Assembly: GCA_947652605.1 (NCBI GenBank)
Contig: OX393577.1
Span: forward strand, 35,467,466 to 35,531,465
DNA length: 64,000 nucleotides
Reading direction: 5' to 3'
DNA from: Elmis aenea
Taxonomy: Eukaryota; Arthropoda; Insecta; Coleoptera; Elmidae
The notes beneath the pieces are model-generated. The model searched no databases, was not told the DNA's origin, and was given only the letters and a program-made list of their open reading frames with translations. A program made the position numbers and the translations under genes. Numbering within the stretch: the stretch's first letter is position 1; every line of letters starts with the position of its first letter. Shown piece by piece: positions 35,164-47,209 of the stretch.

Positions 35164-36714
35164 AATCTTCACGATATGGACAGAAGAAAAGGAAGTTGTC
35201 CTGTTAACTCACATCAGGTTATGAAAAATGGCGATCACGGCATTGACAGCGACGGCCGTTTAATTCAAGGAGATAAATCCCACGCTGTCGATATTAAGGA
35301 AGAAATGTATACAGCCAGTGTAGAAGATATGAAAAAAACGTCAGCTTCTATTTTGAAACGAATCCCTCTAGGAGCTCAAGGCACAAGTGTGCTCGTAGGA
35401 GAAGTTGACTTTTTAGAACAACCCGCTATCGCGTTTATTAGATTAGCAGAGGGAGTAGTAATTCCATCGTTAATAGAAGTAAATATCCCCGTTCGATTTA
35501 TTTTTATCTTGCTCGGTCCCGTAGGAGCAAATTTAGATTATCATGAAGTTGGAAGGTCTATTTCAACACTAATGGCCAATCAACAATTCCACAATATTGC
35601 TTATGAAGCGAGCAATCGTAAAGCTCTTTTGTCCGCAATTAACGAGTTTTTAGATGACAGCATTGTATTGCCTCCCGGTGATTGGGAACGAAAAGCATTG
35701 TTACCGATCGAAGAATTAAAAGCTAAAAGCGAAGCGATAAAACGACGAAAAGAAAGTGCGCTTAAAACTATACCCGGGGAAGATACAAAGGCATTATTAG
35801 CGGGTGGTTTTGGAGAAAAACCACCTCCGTATCCGAATCCTTTAGAAAGAACAGGACGACCATTCGGAGGATTAATTAACGATTTAAAGCGACGTTACCC
35901 TCATTTTAAAAGTGATATATTTCAAGGATTTAACGCGCAGTGCATTGCGGCATCTATTTTTATGTATTTTGCGTCGTTGTCCGGTGCAATTACATTTGGT
36001 GGTTTAATGGGTGGTAAAACTCGAAACAGTGTCGGGATATCAGAAACACTAGTGGCAACGTCATTTTCTGGAATAGTTTTTGCCATATTTTCTGGTCAGC
36101 CTCTTGTGATAGTTGGAAGTACGGGTCCATTATTGTTGTTTGATGAAAGTTTGTATCAGTTTTGCGAAGCTAACGGAATCGAATATTTAACTATGCGAGT
36201 GTACATAGGTATGTGGTTAGCCATAATTGCTATATTCGTGGCTTGTCTCGAAGGAAGTGTCTTTGTCAAACTGTTTACGCGTTTTACTCAAGAAATATTT
36301 GCTTCACTTATATCTTTGTTTTTCATCGTTGAAAGTGCAATGCAGTTGTTTATTACCTACGGACGACATCCACTTTTAGCTGACTACTGTGGAGGATTTG
36401 ATTCGTTGTTGGCAGCAGGTAGCGGAAATAACTCGACTGGGAATAATTCGTACGGAAACGACTCCTACTTCGATTACGAAGATGGCAGTGGTTACAACGA
36501 AAATGTGTCTTCAAATGTGTTTTCATTGCATAACGCAAGTAACACAGAAAATATCAGCGTTGCCTCAACACTTCAGCGCCTTGTTATAGAAGACGCGCCC
36601 GTACGCGTTAATCAACCAAATACTGCCCTTTTCTGCACCATTCTGTCATTGGGGACGTTCGCCATCGCATTCTGTCTACTACGCTTTAGAAACAGCAAAT
36701 TCTTGGGGCGAAGC
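35164..36714 (+). CDS. Ndae1: Ndae1 largest coding exon: cytoplasmic core and first membrane helices
   Basis: A single 517-codon exon. Numbered from the Met at 35176, residues 60-170 carry the cytoplasmic core (VLVGEVDFLEQPAIAFIRL, RFIFILLGP, YHEVGRSISTLM, DDSIVLPPGDW). RTGRPFGGLINDLKRRYP at 226-242 leads into the first membrane helices (about 253-277 and 289-310), including ITFGGLMG and GQPLVIVGSTGP. Helices near 341-360 and 374-397 follow, with FTRFTQEIFASLIS between them. A large outer loop (405-470) carries about seven N-X-S/T sequons, and a helix lies at 483-503. The exon ends FLGRS at AAGC|GTAAGT, phase 0. The order matches SLC4 Na+-coupled bicarbonate transporters, and QPLVIVGSTGPLLLFDESL fits the insect Ndae1 branch better than anion-exchanger AE proteins. 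Confidence 0.92.
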
Positions 36715-37149
36715 GTAAGTACATTCTTTATTAAATAATTAGTTTTAAATTACATTATTTACAGGTTTTTATTTTTATTGTAAAAAACAATTTTGATATT
36801 CAGTTTGCGAATATATTTTTATGAGCTTATCCCTACGACTGAATCAATATTTTATGGTTTTTACTTTTTACGTTTATATCAACAGAGTGAGTCACGAATT
36901 ACTCTAAAAATTGACGTGCAAACAACTCTTGTATTGAGTATTGACTTCTGCTTTTCTCTTGTTTAAATGGTTTTTTTTTTGCTAGCGTGTTTCCCAAATA
37001 TTTACGAGAAACAATTGTTGAGTCCTTTAATTTTAAACATGGTACATTTTATAATAGTAATACAGACTTGGAATAAGAAAAGCAGGATTTTGTTAAAAAT
37101 GATCATAAAAACATATAAAGAAAGTAAAAATTATCATTGGTCAAAGACG

Positions 37150-37230
37150 AACATTGGCAAACTACGGTCCGCGGGCTGAATCCAGCCTGCCAACGCTCGC
37201 GATCAATGTTTTTAAAATAAAAAATCAGAA
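37150..37230 (+). mobile_element. hAT end fragment (GGCAAACTACGGTCCGCGGG)
   Basis: GGCAAACTACGGTCCGCGGG followed by CTGAATCCAGCCTGCC resembles the left end of SPIN/Charlie-like hAT elements, whose terminal bases read CAG.GGTGGGCAAAC. The extreme terminus is worn (CATTGGCAAAC). A matching right end was not placed; the fragment at 39380-39456 may be another copy. Confidence 0.5.
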
Positions 37231-37857
37231 CACTAACTTTAATTCACGCTTCCCAATTCGACCAATTAGTAGGCCTACTATATTTTCGTGAATTCAAACC
37301 GAAACACGACGACCTTTTTTTATAATCATCAACCGCACAAAGACTTTTTACAACAAAATGACAATGAAACACGTTTTTCTTAGCTCCTCGCCCTTTTTTG
37401 TTACCCGTGCGGACAAATTTCATAACAAAATCAGTGTGGCACATTTTTTTTTCAAGAAACCGGTACACCGGCACGACTTGGCCATGCATCGCCCTCTTAG
37501 CCCTATGTAGTACTGGTTTCTTAAGATGTTGCTTTCGGTGCGCTAATTTCTATGAACCCAACAGACACAAATGTCATTTACAATTAGGCATGTCGTTAAA
37601 GCGTTCCAGCAGCGGATTTCTTAGCGCATTGTTGACACATGTGCAATAACCAGCTCAGGTATCAGTACAGAGTACATGAATTAGTTCTAAACTAGCTGCA
37701 GGAACAAACCTTCAGTGCAGCCTAGAATGCAGTCCACTCTTGAATGTTGTTGAGTAGGTTATGTGAAAATATACTGGAAAAATATTTTACTTTTTAATTC
37801 ATAGTTTTTTTATTAAAATTATGTTGACCCATTCGCTATGAATTTTCTCAGGATATA

Positions 37858-39514
37858 CAGGGTGATTGAAATTCGAATTTAAGCATGGGGATCTCGCTTA
37901 TTGTAATAGCTAGATGCTAGAGTATAGATTTAAATTTGGCAAAGTTGCTAAAGTTGGTGTCTATTAATAATCCAAAGAGAAATTGGAAATATCTCAAACG
38001 GTATCCGAGAAAATTAGGAAAAACTGGAAAATACGATTTTTGAAAATCGTCTATAACTCCTTTGGAGTATGAAATATTTCAAATGTGTAAAAACAATGCC
38101 CAAGCAACTTTTTAAGCCGAATCGGATGGTGGTCACAAATTTTTCCTAGATTGATTCGTTTTTGTTTTATGACAACCAACTTTATTTTTTCTTATGGGCG
38201 CAATTTTTGCTATTTGCATAATCAAATAGCATTTATTTTTCTGAGTTCATTGATGTATCACACATGGTATTTTACTTCTTTATTAATTTTTAAAAAAAGG
38301 GGTTTTAAACAATAACCATTATAAATCAGGTAGGCCAGTCGTTGTAGTTTATGTTGTTTCCATAACAACCAATCATCAAACCAAAAGTTTTGAACGTCTA
38401 TACCTGTCACATTAATAGATTCGTAAAAATGAACTTTAATAACGAAGAAAAACGCGATATACTGCGAAATTTTTATACAGTTCTATAAAGTTATAAAGTT
38501 ATCACCTGCTTTATACAAACTTAAGTTTCTGTTTAACGTAGAAAAATAGTGTTTTTCCGGATATGTTTGTAATAAAAATGTTTTTTTTATTGTCATCTGA
38601 AACAGTTCTGCCATATTGTTCTCTAAGTTTGGCAAAAGCCCAATATTTACCTAAGTTTCTGTCTAACGTACAAAAATATGTGTGCGAGGGTTGTCTTATT
38701 TCTGGATATGTTTCTGCATATCGTTGATATAGAATACATATTCAATAAATAAAAAATTGGCAGCATATCGCCTTTTACTTCGTTATTGAAATTCATTTTT
38801 ACGAATCTATTAAATGTGACAATAGGCTTTCAAAACTTTTAGTTTGTTGATTGGTTGTCATAGAAACAACATAAACTAAAACGAACGGCCTACCTGATTT
38901 TTGATTTATAATGATTATGGTTTAAAACTCTTTTTTTAAATTTAACAATTAATAAAAAAGTAAAATACCATGTGTGATACATCAGTGAATTCAGAAAAAT
39001 AAAAGCTATTTGATTATGTAAATAGCAAAAATTGAGCCCAGAAGAAAAAATAAAGTTGGTTGTCATAAAACAAAAACGAATCGATCTAGGAAAAATTTGT
39101 GACCACCATCCGATTCGGCTTAAAAAGTTGCTTGGGCAATGTTTTTACACATTTGAAATATTTCATACTCCAAAGGAGTTATAGACGATTTTCAAAAATC
39201 GTATTTTCCAGTTTTTCCTAATTTTCTCGGATACCGTTTGAGATATTTCCAATTTCTCTTTGAATTATTAATAAGCACCAAATTTAGCAACTGCCAAATT
39301 TAAACCTATACTCTAGCAGCTAGATTTATTTTAAAATTTATTAAATAATCTCCTTAGCAAAAACTATACTTAAAATTAGAAAAAGAAATTGTTTGGCCCG
39401 CGGTCAAATTTTCATCCGCAATGTGGCCCGACAATCAAAAGATTTGCCCACCCCTGCTCTGGCTATTACAATAAGCGTGATCCCCATGCTTAAACTCGAA
39501 TTTCACTCACCCTG
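37858..39514. mobile_element. Large fold-back element, 1657 bp
   Basis: The element is flanked by TA on both sides. The left end CAGGGTGATTGAAATTCGA matches the right end TCGAATTTCACTCACCCTG with one base offset. The arms pair over most of their length (about 37858-38460 and 38790-39514), with blocks such as CGGATGGTGGTCACAAATTT and AAATTTGTGACCACCATCCG exactly complementary. The right arm is interrupted at about 39325-39456 by a hAT-like fragment. No coding content. Confidence 0.82.
39325..39456. mobile_element. hAT-like fragment inside the fold-back right arm
   Basis: This segment has no partner in the left arm, so it arrived later. It ends GATTTGCCCACCCCTG, the complement of a CAGGGGTGGGCAAATC end, and contains two GGCCCG motifs. 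The left boundary and the 8-bp duplication are not clear (CTCTGGCT on the right, CTCTAGCA-like on the left). Confidence 0.5.
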
Positions 39515-39699
39515 TATAGTAAAATTATTAAATCTACTTCGACTATTTTTGGATTACAACGCGCGAATAGACAAAAAAGCTTTAAATATTCACTAAATTC
39601 GCGGAACTTTTGTAAAAAACTTGTAATTTCTAGCTTCGTGTCCTGCAAATGCGAGAAATAGCGGTGCAGCGATGTATGAAATTAATTTTGAAATGATTA

Positions 39700-40350
39700 T
39701 CAGTAGTAATATAACAAGTGCATTGAAAATTATCGATAATTATTTTTGGTAAATATGCCCGAATGCAAGTTGAGCTGAAAAAATCACGAGTGCACAAAGT
39801 GCACGAGTGATTTTTTCTGCTTCAACTTGCATGAGTGAAGATTTGTCAAAAATTATAGATTATTTGCAATGCACGAGTTATATTTTGTCAGAAAATTTCC
39901 TTCACCTAACCTATCTGTCAAATTAAAATGTTTAATTTAGATAAATTAAAGTATACCTACTACTTACTGCGATTGTTATTATTAATAGATCATTTATAAC
40001 TAATTTTTAATTCAAGAATTATATTTTAATAAAAATTAATGAACCAATTCCCTCTCCAAATTTATATTTTCCACCAATCAAAAAGTCAGATTTCTTAGAA
40101 ACGACCAATAAACGCATGAAAATCTGTTAATTGCGAAAAGTAAATTATCAGTGTATGATTATGTTTATTGGCTGTTTAAAGGAAATTTGAGTTTGTTATT
40201 GGTCGAAAACGCAAATTTGACAGGAGGATCAACTTCTGGCAGAGGAATGTAAAATTATTACCGTGTAATATTGCTCCTATTGGTAGTCTCTAAAAGATTT
40301 AAGATTAGTGATTGGTTGAAAACGCAAATTTGACAGGTGAAGGGAATTTT
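39700..40350. repeat. Nested inverted-repeat region
   Basis: An inner hairpin pairs 39764-39795 with 39799-39831 (GCAAGTTGA..AAAAAATCAC against GTGATTTTTTCTGCTTCAAC). Outside it, ATATAACAAGTGCATTG and CAATGCACGAGTTATAT also pair. A wider pair reads GAAAATTTCCTTCACC at about 39891 and GGTGAAGGGAATTTTC at about 40336. It is probably a composite of palindromic elements, and its limits are uncertain. Confidence 0.5.
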
Positions 40351-42856
40351 CAGCTTAACTAATTACGCTACTCTAAACGTGAATAAATAATAACTTGAAA
40401 TAGGCAAACAAATAAAAATCATTGAAATTCGTTTACCTAGAAAATAAAATATATAAATAAATTCTGTGTATCTAACATGTATCAATATCGACATTTAGAA
40501 CCTCGATAATCTGTCTATTCATAAAAATTGGATTCGCGTCTTTCCTCTTTTGTTTTGTTTTGTTAAATTTGCTTGAATTTCAAATGGCACAAGTTTCAGA
40601 AAAGAAAAAAAGTGATTTTTTCATTAAGGGCCATTTTAAAATCGATAACTGCAAATTTTCAAGAGGTGCTCCCTTTTTCCTCCCCGAATAACGATAAACT
40701 TACTAATATAAAAAATCAATCATTAATTTTTGCTGTTAAAACAGACCCACAGATGAAAATAAACTCTAGGTTGGTTATAAGATAAAAACCGCTTTAAAAA
40801 GATAAATTTATTCGTCCCGTACGTAAACGTAACCTATCATTTTTAAAATAATTTCCATGGTTTAAAGCTTCTTGTAGAAAATTTGCCAAGAAAGTATAAA
40901 AATGAATAAATTCGGTTTACACCCAAAATCGAAAAATAGAAGGGCTGTATTATACTTTTTTCAAATTTTCTGTATCAAATACGAGCTTACACCTGTATAG
41001 ATAGATTCTCTAGAGTTCATATACATTTTAATGCTAAATCAATAAATTTTGCAGCGCGCGTTTCATTTTAATACAAACTTGCAATGAATCATTTATGTTG
41101 ATATCGACTATGATATATTGTTGCTTCTATTGTTACACGCGCCTACTGAATAGCGGTTGTTGCGAATTGTTCAGTGGTTTCTTATATGTATTAGCTTTAC
41201 CATTTTGAAGAAAATTTAAGGAATTTATGTATGTTCATTTGTTTTTTGTCTTTTTTTTTCAAATTGATTTTCTATTTCTGCTCATGGTAAGAAATTGAAT
41301 ATTGGTAATTAGACAGGATTTATGTTTCAAGTAAATAACATCGTTGTCTCGGAAATCGATAAAGACAAAATAGTTAAAAATAATAGCTAAGTTCGTGAAG
41401 AATTGTGTTTTTATATACATATTTAGTAAACATCTAAACTAAATATGGTCAAATTGTGCCCGCTACCTGAAATATCCTGAAAACACTTTACATTTTTAAT
41501 TATTGTAACTATAATTTTCTTATTATCAACATTGAAAATGTATTTGTAAATTAATCACAGGTCTTAATCGCATAGCGTTAAAATTAACCCAGCTTGATAA
41601 GTTTTTGAGATGCGACAGTCATTTTTTTAAATGTCTTATGGACGCTATATTGGATTTTTATAATGAAAACAAAAAAAAATGAAACATTATTTTATTACTT
41701 GTAATTTATGCAAGCATTCTAACAGCAGAAAATCAAAATTATTATTTCCGAGATATAGCTACATTTTAAGATATATCAAAAACTGGGCACATTTTCAGTT
41801 TAGATTCTTACTAAATACGTAAAAACGCACTATTTTTCTACTTACAACAACCTTCTATCACTAACTATTTTTGAGATACTCATGTTCTACCTGTTAAGAC
41901 AAACACCCTCAATAACATCATTTCCAAGTAAATTCTACAGCAGCTGCTACGTTTTTATTTCTTACAGTGTAAACTTTTTACATATTCAAGTTTACAAAGT
42001 GTACAAATTTAGCAATGTTCACAATGCCAAAATAAACAGTTATAAAATACAAAATAATACACGGATCTGCTTAAAACGTATAAATTTACTTGGATATGAA
42101 GTTTAGTTGTTTATTAATTGTTCACATCAAATGTCTACGAAATCTTGACAAACTGTGATAATAAAATTTTCACAAAATTAGCCAAACCTCGGTTATTTTT
42201 TGCAACAGATATATAAAACTATATATTTTTAAAAAGCTAAAAAAAAAACTCCCTCATATAAAGTTATAGCCTACTAGAGTTTCCATTAAACAAATATGTT
42301 TACTTCATATCTCAAAAGTCGTTAAAAAATGTTTACTAATATTTTTAAATTAAGCATAAAAATGCCTATAAAAAACGTGCAAAACATTTTGTTCTATATT
42401 TATAAAAAACGAAATTATGATTTTCAAAACCAATGAAATTTCATTTTGTTTCTGTAGTTCTAAAATAGAAGTGATATGAAAAATCTGATAACACAGACAT
42501 GTTATCTCAAAAAAATAACTCAAGAGAAAAAAATCTGATTTTCGCTAACTATTATGGCAACCAAGATACCAATTAAAGAAAGGACTATAGTTCAGCTGTT
42601 GTACTTCTATCGTAGTATACGAGCGTTTTTCAATATTCATTGCTAGCTAATAGGATTTCCACCCGTGCCTAATTAGAGCACATTTCCCTAATAAAATTAA
42701 TGGGGCCGTTATGTTATAAACGCAAAAGCTGCAGAGACTTTGCACAGTGGTGTTGATGGTAACTTAATATTGAATCTAAAATATGCATTTTGTGTATGAA
42801 ACGGTTTATTTATATCTTAAGCCAGGCGCGTAATTATGATTGTATAGTGTTTTTAC

Positions 42857-43241
42857 CAGGGGTTTGGAGCGGAGCAGTGGAGCAATGGGGTTTTGCCCGG
42901 AGCTGGAGCGGAGTCGGAGCAAATAATTTTGATTACTCCACTTCTCGTTTATTATGTAAAATTTAAAAAAAAAACATTAAATTGCTTAACCTTTGAAGAT
43001 CAATAATTTATTTTTACAAACATTTATTTAACTTCACTTATTTGTTAGGGTCAAATATTGTAATTTTTGGCCCACTTACACATATCCGATGAAAGTAAAA
43101 CTTCGTTTTTAAAAACAGATTGTTTAATTAAAAAACTTATTTTACATATTTTATCAACATTTGTAGCATGGAGCGGAGCTGGAGCAGGCATATTAATGCT
43201 GGAGCGGAGCAATTAAAAAATTGTACTCCTCCAAACCCCTG
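42857..43241. mobile_element. hAT-type MITE, 385 bp (GGAGCGGAGC family, copy 2)
   Basis: It has the same ends as the element at 1977-2401 (CAGGGGTTTGGAGC; CTCCAAACCCCTG) and the same interior order. A perfect 8-bp duplication GTTTTTAC lies at 42849-42856 and 43242-43249. The interior is 40 bp shorter than copy 1. Confidence 0.9.
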
Positions 43242-43810
43242 GTTTTTACATACTTTAACTGTATTATATTAGAAATGGCTTATAAAAAAGCATTTAAAAA
43301 AAATCTTTATAAATATTTTTTCGCTGCTATTGAATATTGTATAAAAACAAAGATTAAATCTTTTTCAAAATGCGGTAAAAATAAATTAATTTAGGTCTTG
43401 AATCATCAAATAACCATACTCGTAAGCAAACTTAACTTTTTTTTTCACTAATATTGCAATAATTATGTAAACACCAATCCTTCTTATCAAACATAATGTG
43501 TTATGAATCTACATTTATTATAAACATGTTTTTATGTCGCCTTCACGTGTTTATGCCTCGAATTTTAATTTTTATAAAAGTAACTCTTGACAATCTGTTT
43601 TAATCTTCCTGCAAATAAATTTTAATCTCTCTAAGTACACAATTGTGATTGTTTCAAATTTTAACAAATCTGGAATAACTGTAAACTCTTCATGAGATTT
43701 TAAGATTTATTGAGATTCGCATTTTTATTAATGTAGGTATTCAAGAATGAGATACATAAATCATATATTCGAATACTGGGGATTTTCAGTAACAGTTATT
43801 TATGTATCAA

Positions 43811-44208
43811 GGCCAAAAAGTGTAACTTTTTCGGCCGCGTCTGGTTTGCTGGCCGAGACGTAGTCTCGGCCAGCAAACAGACAAGGCCGAAAAGTACATT
43901 TTGGCCGAGGTGCATATTACATTTTTTGTGCGATCGAATTAAAAACAATTTAAATTTTTAGTAATTTTCAAAATTATAGGTTAGAAACTACGTGACATTC
44001 TGTCACTGACAGATGACGGCGTATGTACTGCATTACCGGCCCTCTCCTTAGCAACGGCCGTAAAAGTTACTTTTTCGGCCGTTGCTAAGGGTAACGGCCT
44101 GAAAAGTAACTTTTACGGCCGTTGCTAAGGATAGGGCCGGTAATGCAGTACTTTATGGTTGCTAACGCGTCCGTCAAACAGCTGTTTCTAGTACGATCGC
44201 ACAAAAAA
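43811..44208. repeat. GC-rich palindrome cluster
   Basis: A perfect 16-bp inverted pair with a 3-base spacer (GTTTGCTGGCCGAGAC at 43844-43859 and its complement at 43863-43878) lies inside a longer imperfect palindrome. A second palindrome pairs 44025-44070 with 44106-44151 over 46 bases with one mismatch, built from repeated CGGCCGTTGCTAAGG motifs. TTTTTTGTGCGATCG (43922) and CGATCGCACAAAAAA (44194) flank the second. It is probably a non-autonomous palindromic element. Confidence 0.65.
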
Positions 44209-44293
44209 GCATTTTTTATTGGTTATTAGCAAAAAAAATATATAATACAGCTTTTATTTAATGAATTAGTAAAATGCATTATCTATACTTATA

Positions 44294-44918
44294 CAGGGTG
44301 TGTATAAATTGGCGGAAGCTCTACACGTGGCGATGTTCTTCGTAAAATTTTAAGTCGAAAATCTTGATACAAAAATGTTGTACCATGTTTACTATGGCCT
44401 CAGGAACCATTTAAAGAAAAAAAAAATTGGCAACATTGCATACATTGATTTGCGTTTGGACATTTTTTTATCAGCAATTTTTACTTAGGTATTTACAATT
44501 TTTGTTCGAACTGAAAGCCTTCAGTTCGTAAACATAGCTGCAAACTTTTGGGTATCGTAAAACACAAACTAGAAATAATTACGAGAAAAACAGAAATGAC
44601 AGCTAATGACAATGTTGCCATATGTATTATTTTCATTCAAATCAGTGATTTACATATTTTCAACACCAATTTTTGAAAGGAAGAACACAATATCTAGGAA
44701 AAAATACTATTCGAAATTTAATTTTATTCCAAATTGCAGCTTTTTCATTTGCAAGTATTAAATAATAACGCTTATTAAAGATCTAAATGTCAAAACTTTG
44801 AGGACCTCTTGCAGACACAGCAAGCATGGTACAACATTTTCGTATTAAGATTTTCGACTTAGAATTTTACGAAGAACATCGCCACGTGTAGCGCTTCCGC
44901 CAATTTTTACACACCCTG
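44294..44918. mobile_element. Inverted-repeat MITE, 625 bp (copy B)
   Basis: It has the same ends and length as copy A at 5698-6322 but lies in the opposite orientation, again bounded by TA. Left end CAGGGTGTGTATAAATTGG; right end CCAATTTTTACACACCCTG. Sequence agreement with copy A is high throughout, including the inner GTTCGAACTGAAAGCCTTC block. Confidence 0.82.
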
Positions 44919-45959
44919 TATATAAATTCAAAACGTAAACTAGTAATTCGTATCATATATGTTTGTATTTAAAATGTAAACTAAGTCTGATTCATATAAT
45001 TATTGATTATGTAGGTTTACACAAAAAAAAAACATTTTAATATCTTATTATACAATGAACTTCACAACACGTCTTGAATTTATGTCTATAAATTTTGCCT
45101 GTTAATTCGGATAAAATGGTGCGGAAAAATGAAAGATAATAAGTTTAAGAGAACAATAAAAATTAGTCATTTTCAATAAGTTTTGCAAGCCTAAGTTGAT
45201 AATCGGTCCAACTCCATCTTAAAGTTATTATGTTTTGTTTAAGAGTTAGACAGTTTGGACAAGTTTGCTAAACTTTCCTGTTGCTGATGTAAATTGGAAA
45301 GGTGAAAATGTCACTGCAGTTTAAACAACTGCATTACAGATTATCGACTCCATTCTTGATACTTTTTCATCTCTATTTTTGTACATGATAATACTATTTT
45401 GAAATCTTATGTTTATATCGAACTTTCAGAAAATGATGAAACATAATTTCTTTATTATATTTCCTTAAATAATATTTGTAGATTTGGACTCAAAAACAGT
45501 TAGAGAGGCTATTATTTAAACAAATAATTGATAGCAAAATTCATGTCGAAAAAAAGTTATAGGCCCAGTAAACAGATTTAGTAGATTCAAATAAATGCAA
45601 TTTTTTAAAATAATTATTACTAGCATTAATTAATGTCATAATAAAATGAAAACATTATTAAAATCAAGGTAACAAGAGCACTATTTAAAAATCTGTCTCA
45701 GCTCATGCTATACTTAATCAATCTTTGTTCCTACGTTTGTTCAAATCAATGCACATAAGTAATACAAAATATAAATAAAATATAGTTAAAACAAAAGAGT
45801 AATGATAAATTGTAGTCACTAACACCATTGTGTGTTTTTCGATGAACATGTTACACCAGTTTTTTTTTAAGTAAATATGATTAATTAGTTTAATATATAA
45901 AACTTAATGACACCCAATGGTGAAGAACTTATATTGGGTTTTATTTGGAAATTTATTAG

Positions 45960-46528
45960 ACACAAGATGATTTACCCGGCGTTGCGCGGGTGATTACAAT
46001 TATTCTCTCTCATCAATCACAGACTGCGAGCGCGGCCGAGACTTGTCTCTTCGTTAGTAGCAGATTTACTAATTACTTTTTTAACTTGAATAAGCCTAAC
46101 AATTCCAAATCATACACAAATGACATACTCTGATCAATCATCTTTTCATTTTCTTATAATTCCTTAATAAATAACTATTTATTGCTTAAAAATTGAATAA
46201 TAACTCAAATTTATTTTCTTTCGTCTTGTTTCAATTAAAAATGTACTAATAAAAATAATACTTCATGTACATTTATTACTAATTGTATACAAAACAATCT
46301 TTACTTGTGAAATACACCGCGCGTATCGTATTATGGCCAGGTATTTGCCGACGTAAGATCGAATCCCGTCCAAGTAATTTTTTTTAATTTTTTTTTTAAT
46401 ATGTGCTTGTACTTAAAGTTTGCCGTTAGATCTGCTAGGTCCTAAATAGTAACTGTGTAAAATTTGGTCCCGGTCGGTCAACGGACCTAGGATTCTATAG
46501 CGAACAAACAAACAAGCTCTTTTATATA
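45960..46528. repeat. SINE/LINE-like dispersed repeat, interrupted at its tail
   Basis: It begins near GATTTACCCGGCGTTGCGCG. It contains GATCGAATCC at 46357-46366, which fits a pol III B-box, and ends with CGGTCAACGGACCTAGGATT, AACAAACAAAC and TTTTATATA. The tail continues after the large element as TATATAAGATGTAG at 49093. The look is that of a retroposon 3' end or a tRNA-derived SINE, but I cannot assign the family. Confidence 0.45.
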
Positions 46529-47162
46529 CAGGGTGTCCCAGCCAAGACGAATTATTCGATAGCTCTGTTATTAGTGATAATATTAAAAAAAGTTAAATAT
46601 AAAAGTTGTTAGTTATCATTTACTTCATAACCTAAAATTATTTTCAACTATACACAGTGTTTTGTTTTTGCGCTCTGATACCAAAAATTGTTTTTTTATA
46701 TGGAACACCCAGTATATTTTGCAATTTTTGGATGTAAAATTAAATTCTCTTTTAAAAATATTATAGGTTATTTATGTCTAAAATGAACCGTTTTTGAGTT
46801 ATTAACGTTTTTTTGAAAATTTTGACAGATGCAGACCTTTATAAAAATATTCATATTTATTAACGGATGCGAATAAAATGCTATATATAAAATTAACAAA
46901 CGCTATATAAAAATCGTTATTGCTATATAAGAAAATTAAAATTGCTATACACAAAATTAACAAATGACATATTAAAAAATGATAAATGCTATATTAAATA
47001 ATTAAATTTGCTATATATCTTGTGCTATACAATTATAACGGTTTTGCAAAATAAATAATTTAAATTGCTATACATTTCCCCCTATAAAAATAATACATTT
47101 TTGCTATACGGAAAATTTACTTATCTATAAATATAAGTTCGAGTTTGCGCATTAGAAAATTT

Positions 47163-47184
47163 AACCTAACCTAACCTAACCTAA
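47163..47184. repeat. Short (TAACC)n run
   Basis: Four tandem TAACC units, equal to the complement of the insect telomere unit TTAGG. The run lies inside the Mutator-like element and is too short to be a telomere tract. Confidence 0.7.
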
Positions 47185-47209
47185 ATCAAAAATAAAATGT
47201 TTTAAAGAT

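Noticed and set aside
36353..36589. Frames on both strands within the large Ndae1 exon
   Set aside because: Shadows of the low-complexity glycosylated loop in other frames.
46300..46380. A tRNA gene around the GATCGAATCC box
   Set aside because: The B-box-like motif is present, but no cloverleaf stems could be paired; better explained as part of a SINE-like repeat.
47163..47184. (TAACC)4 as a telomere tract
   Set aside because: Only four units, internal to a transposon; too short to indicate a chromosome end.
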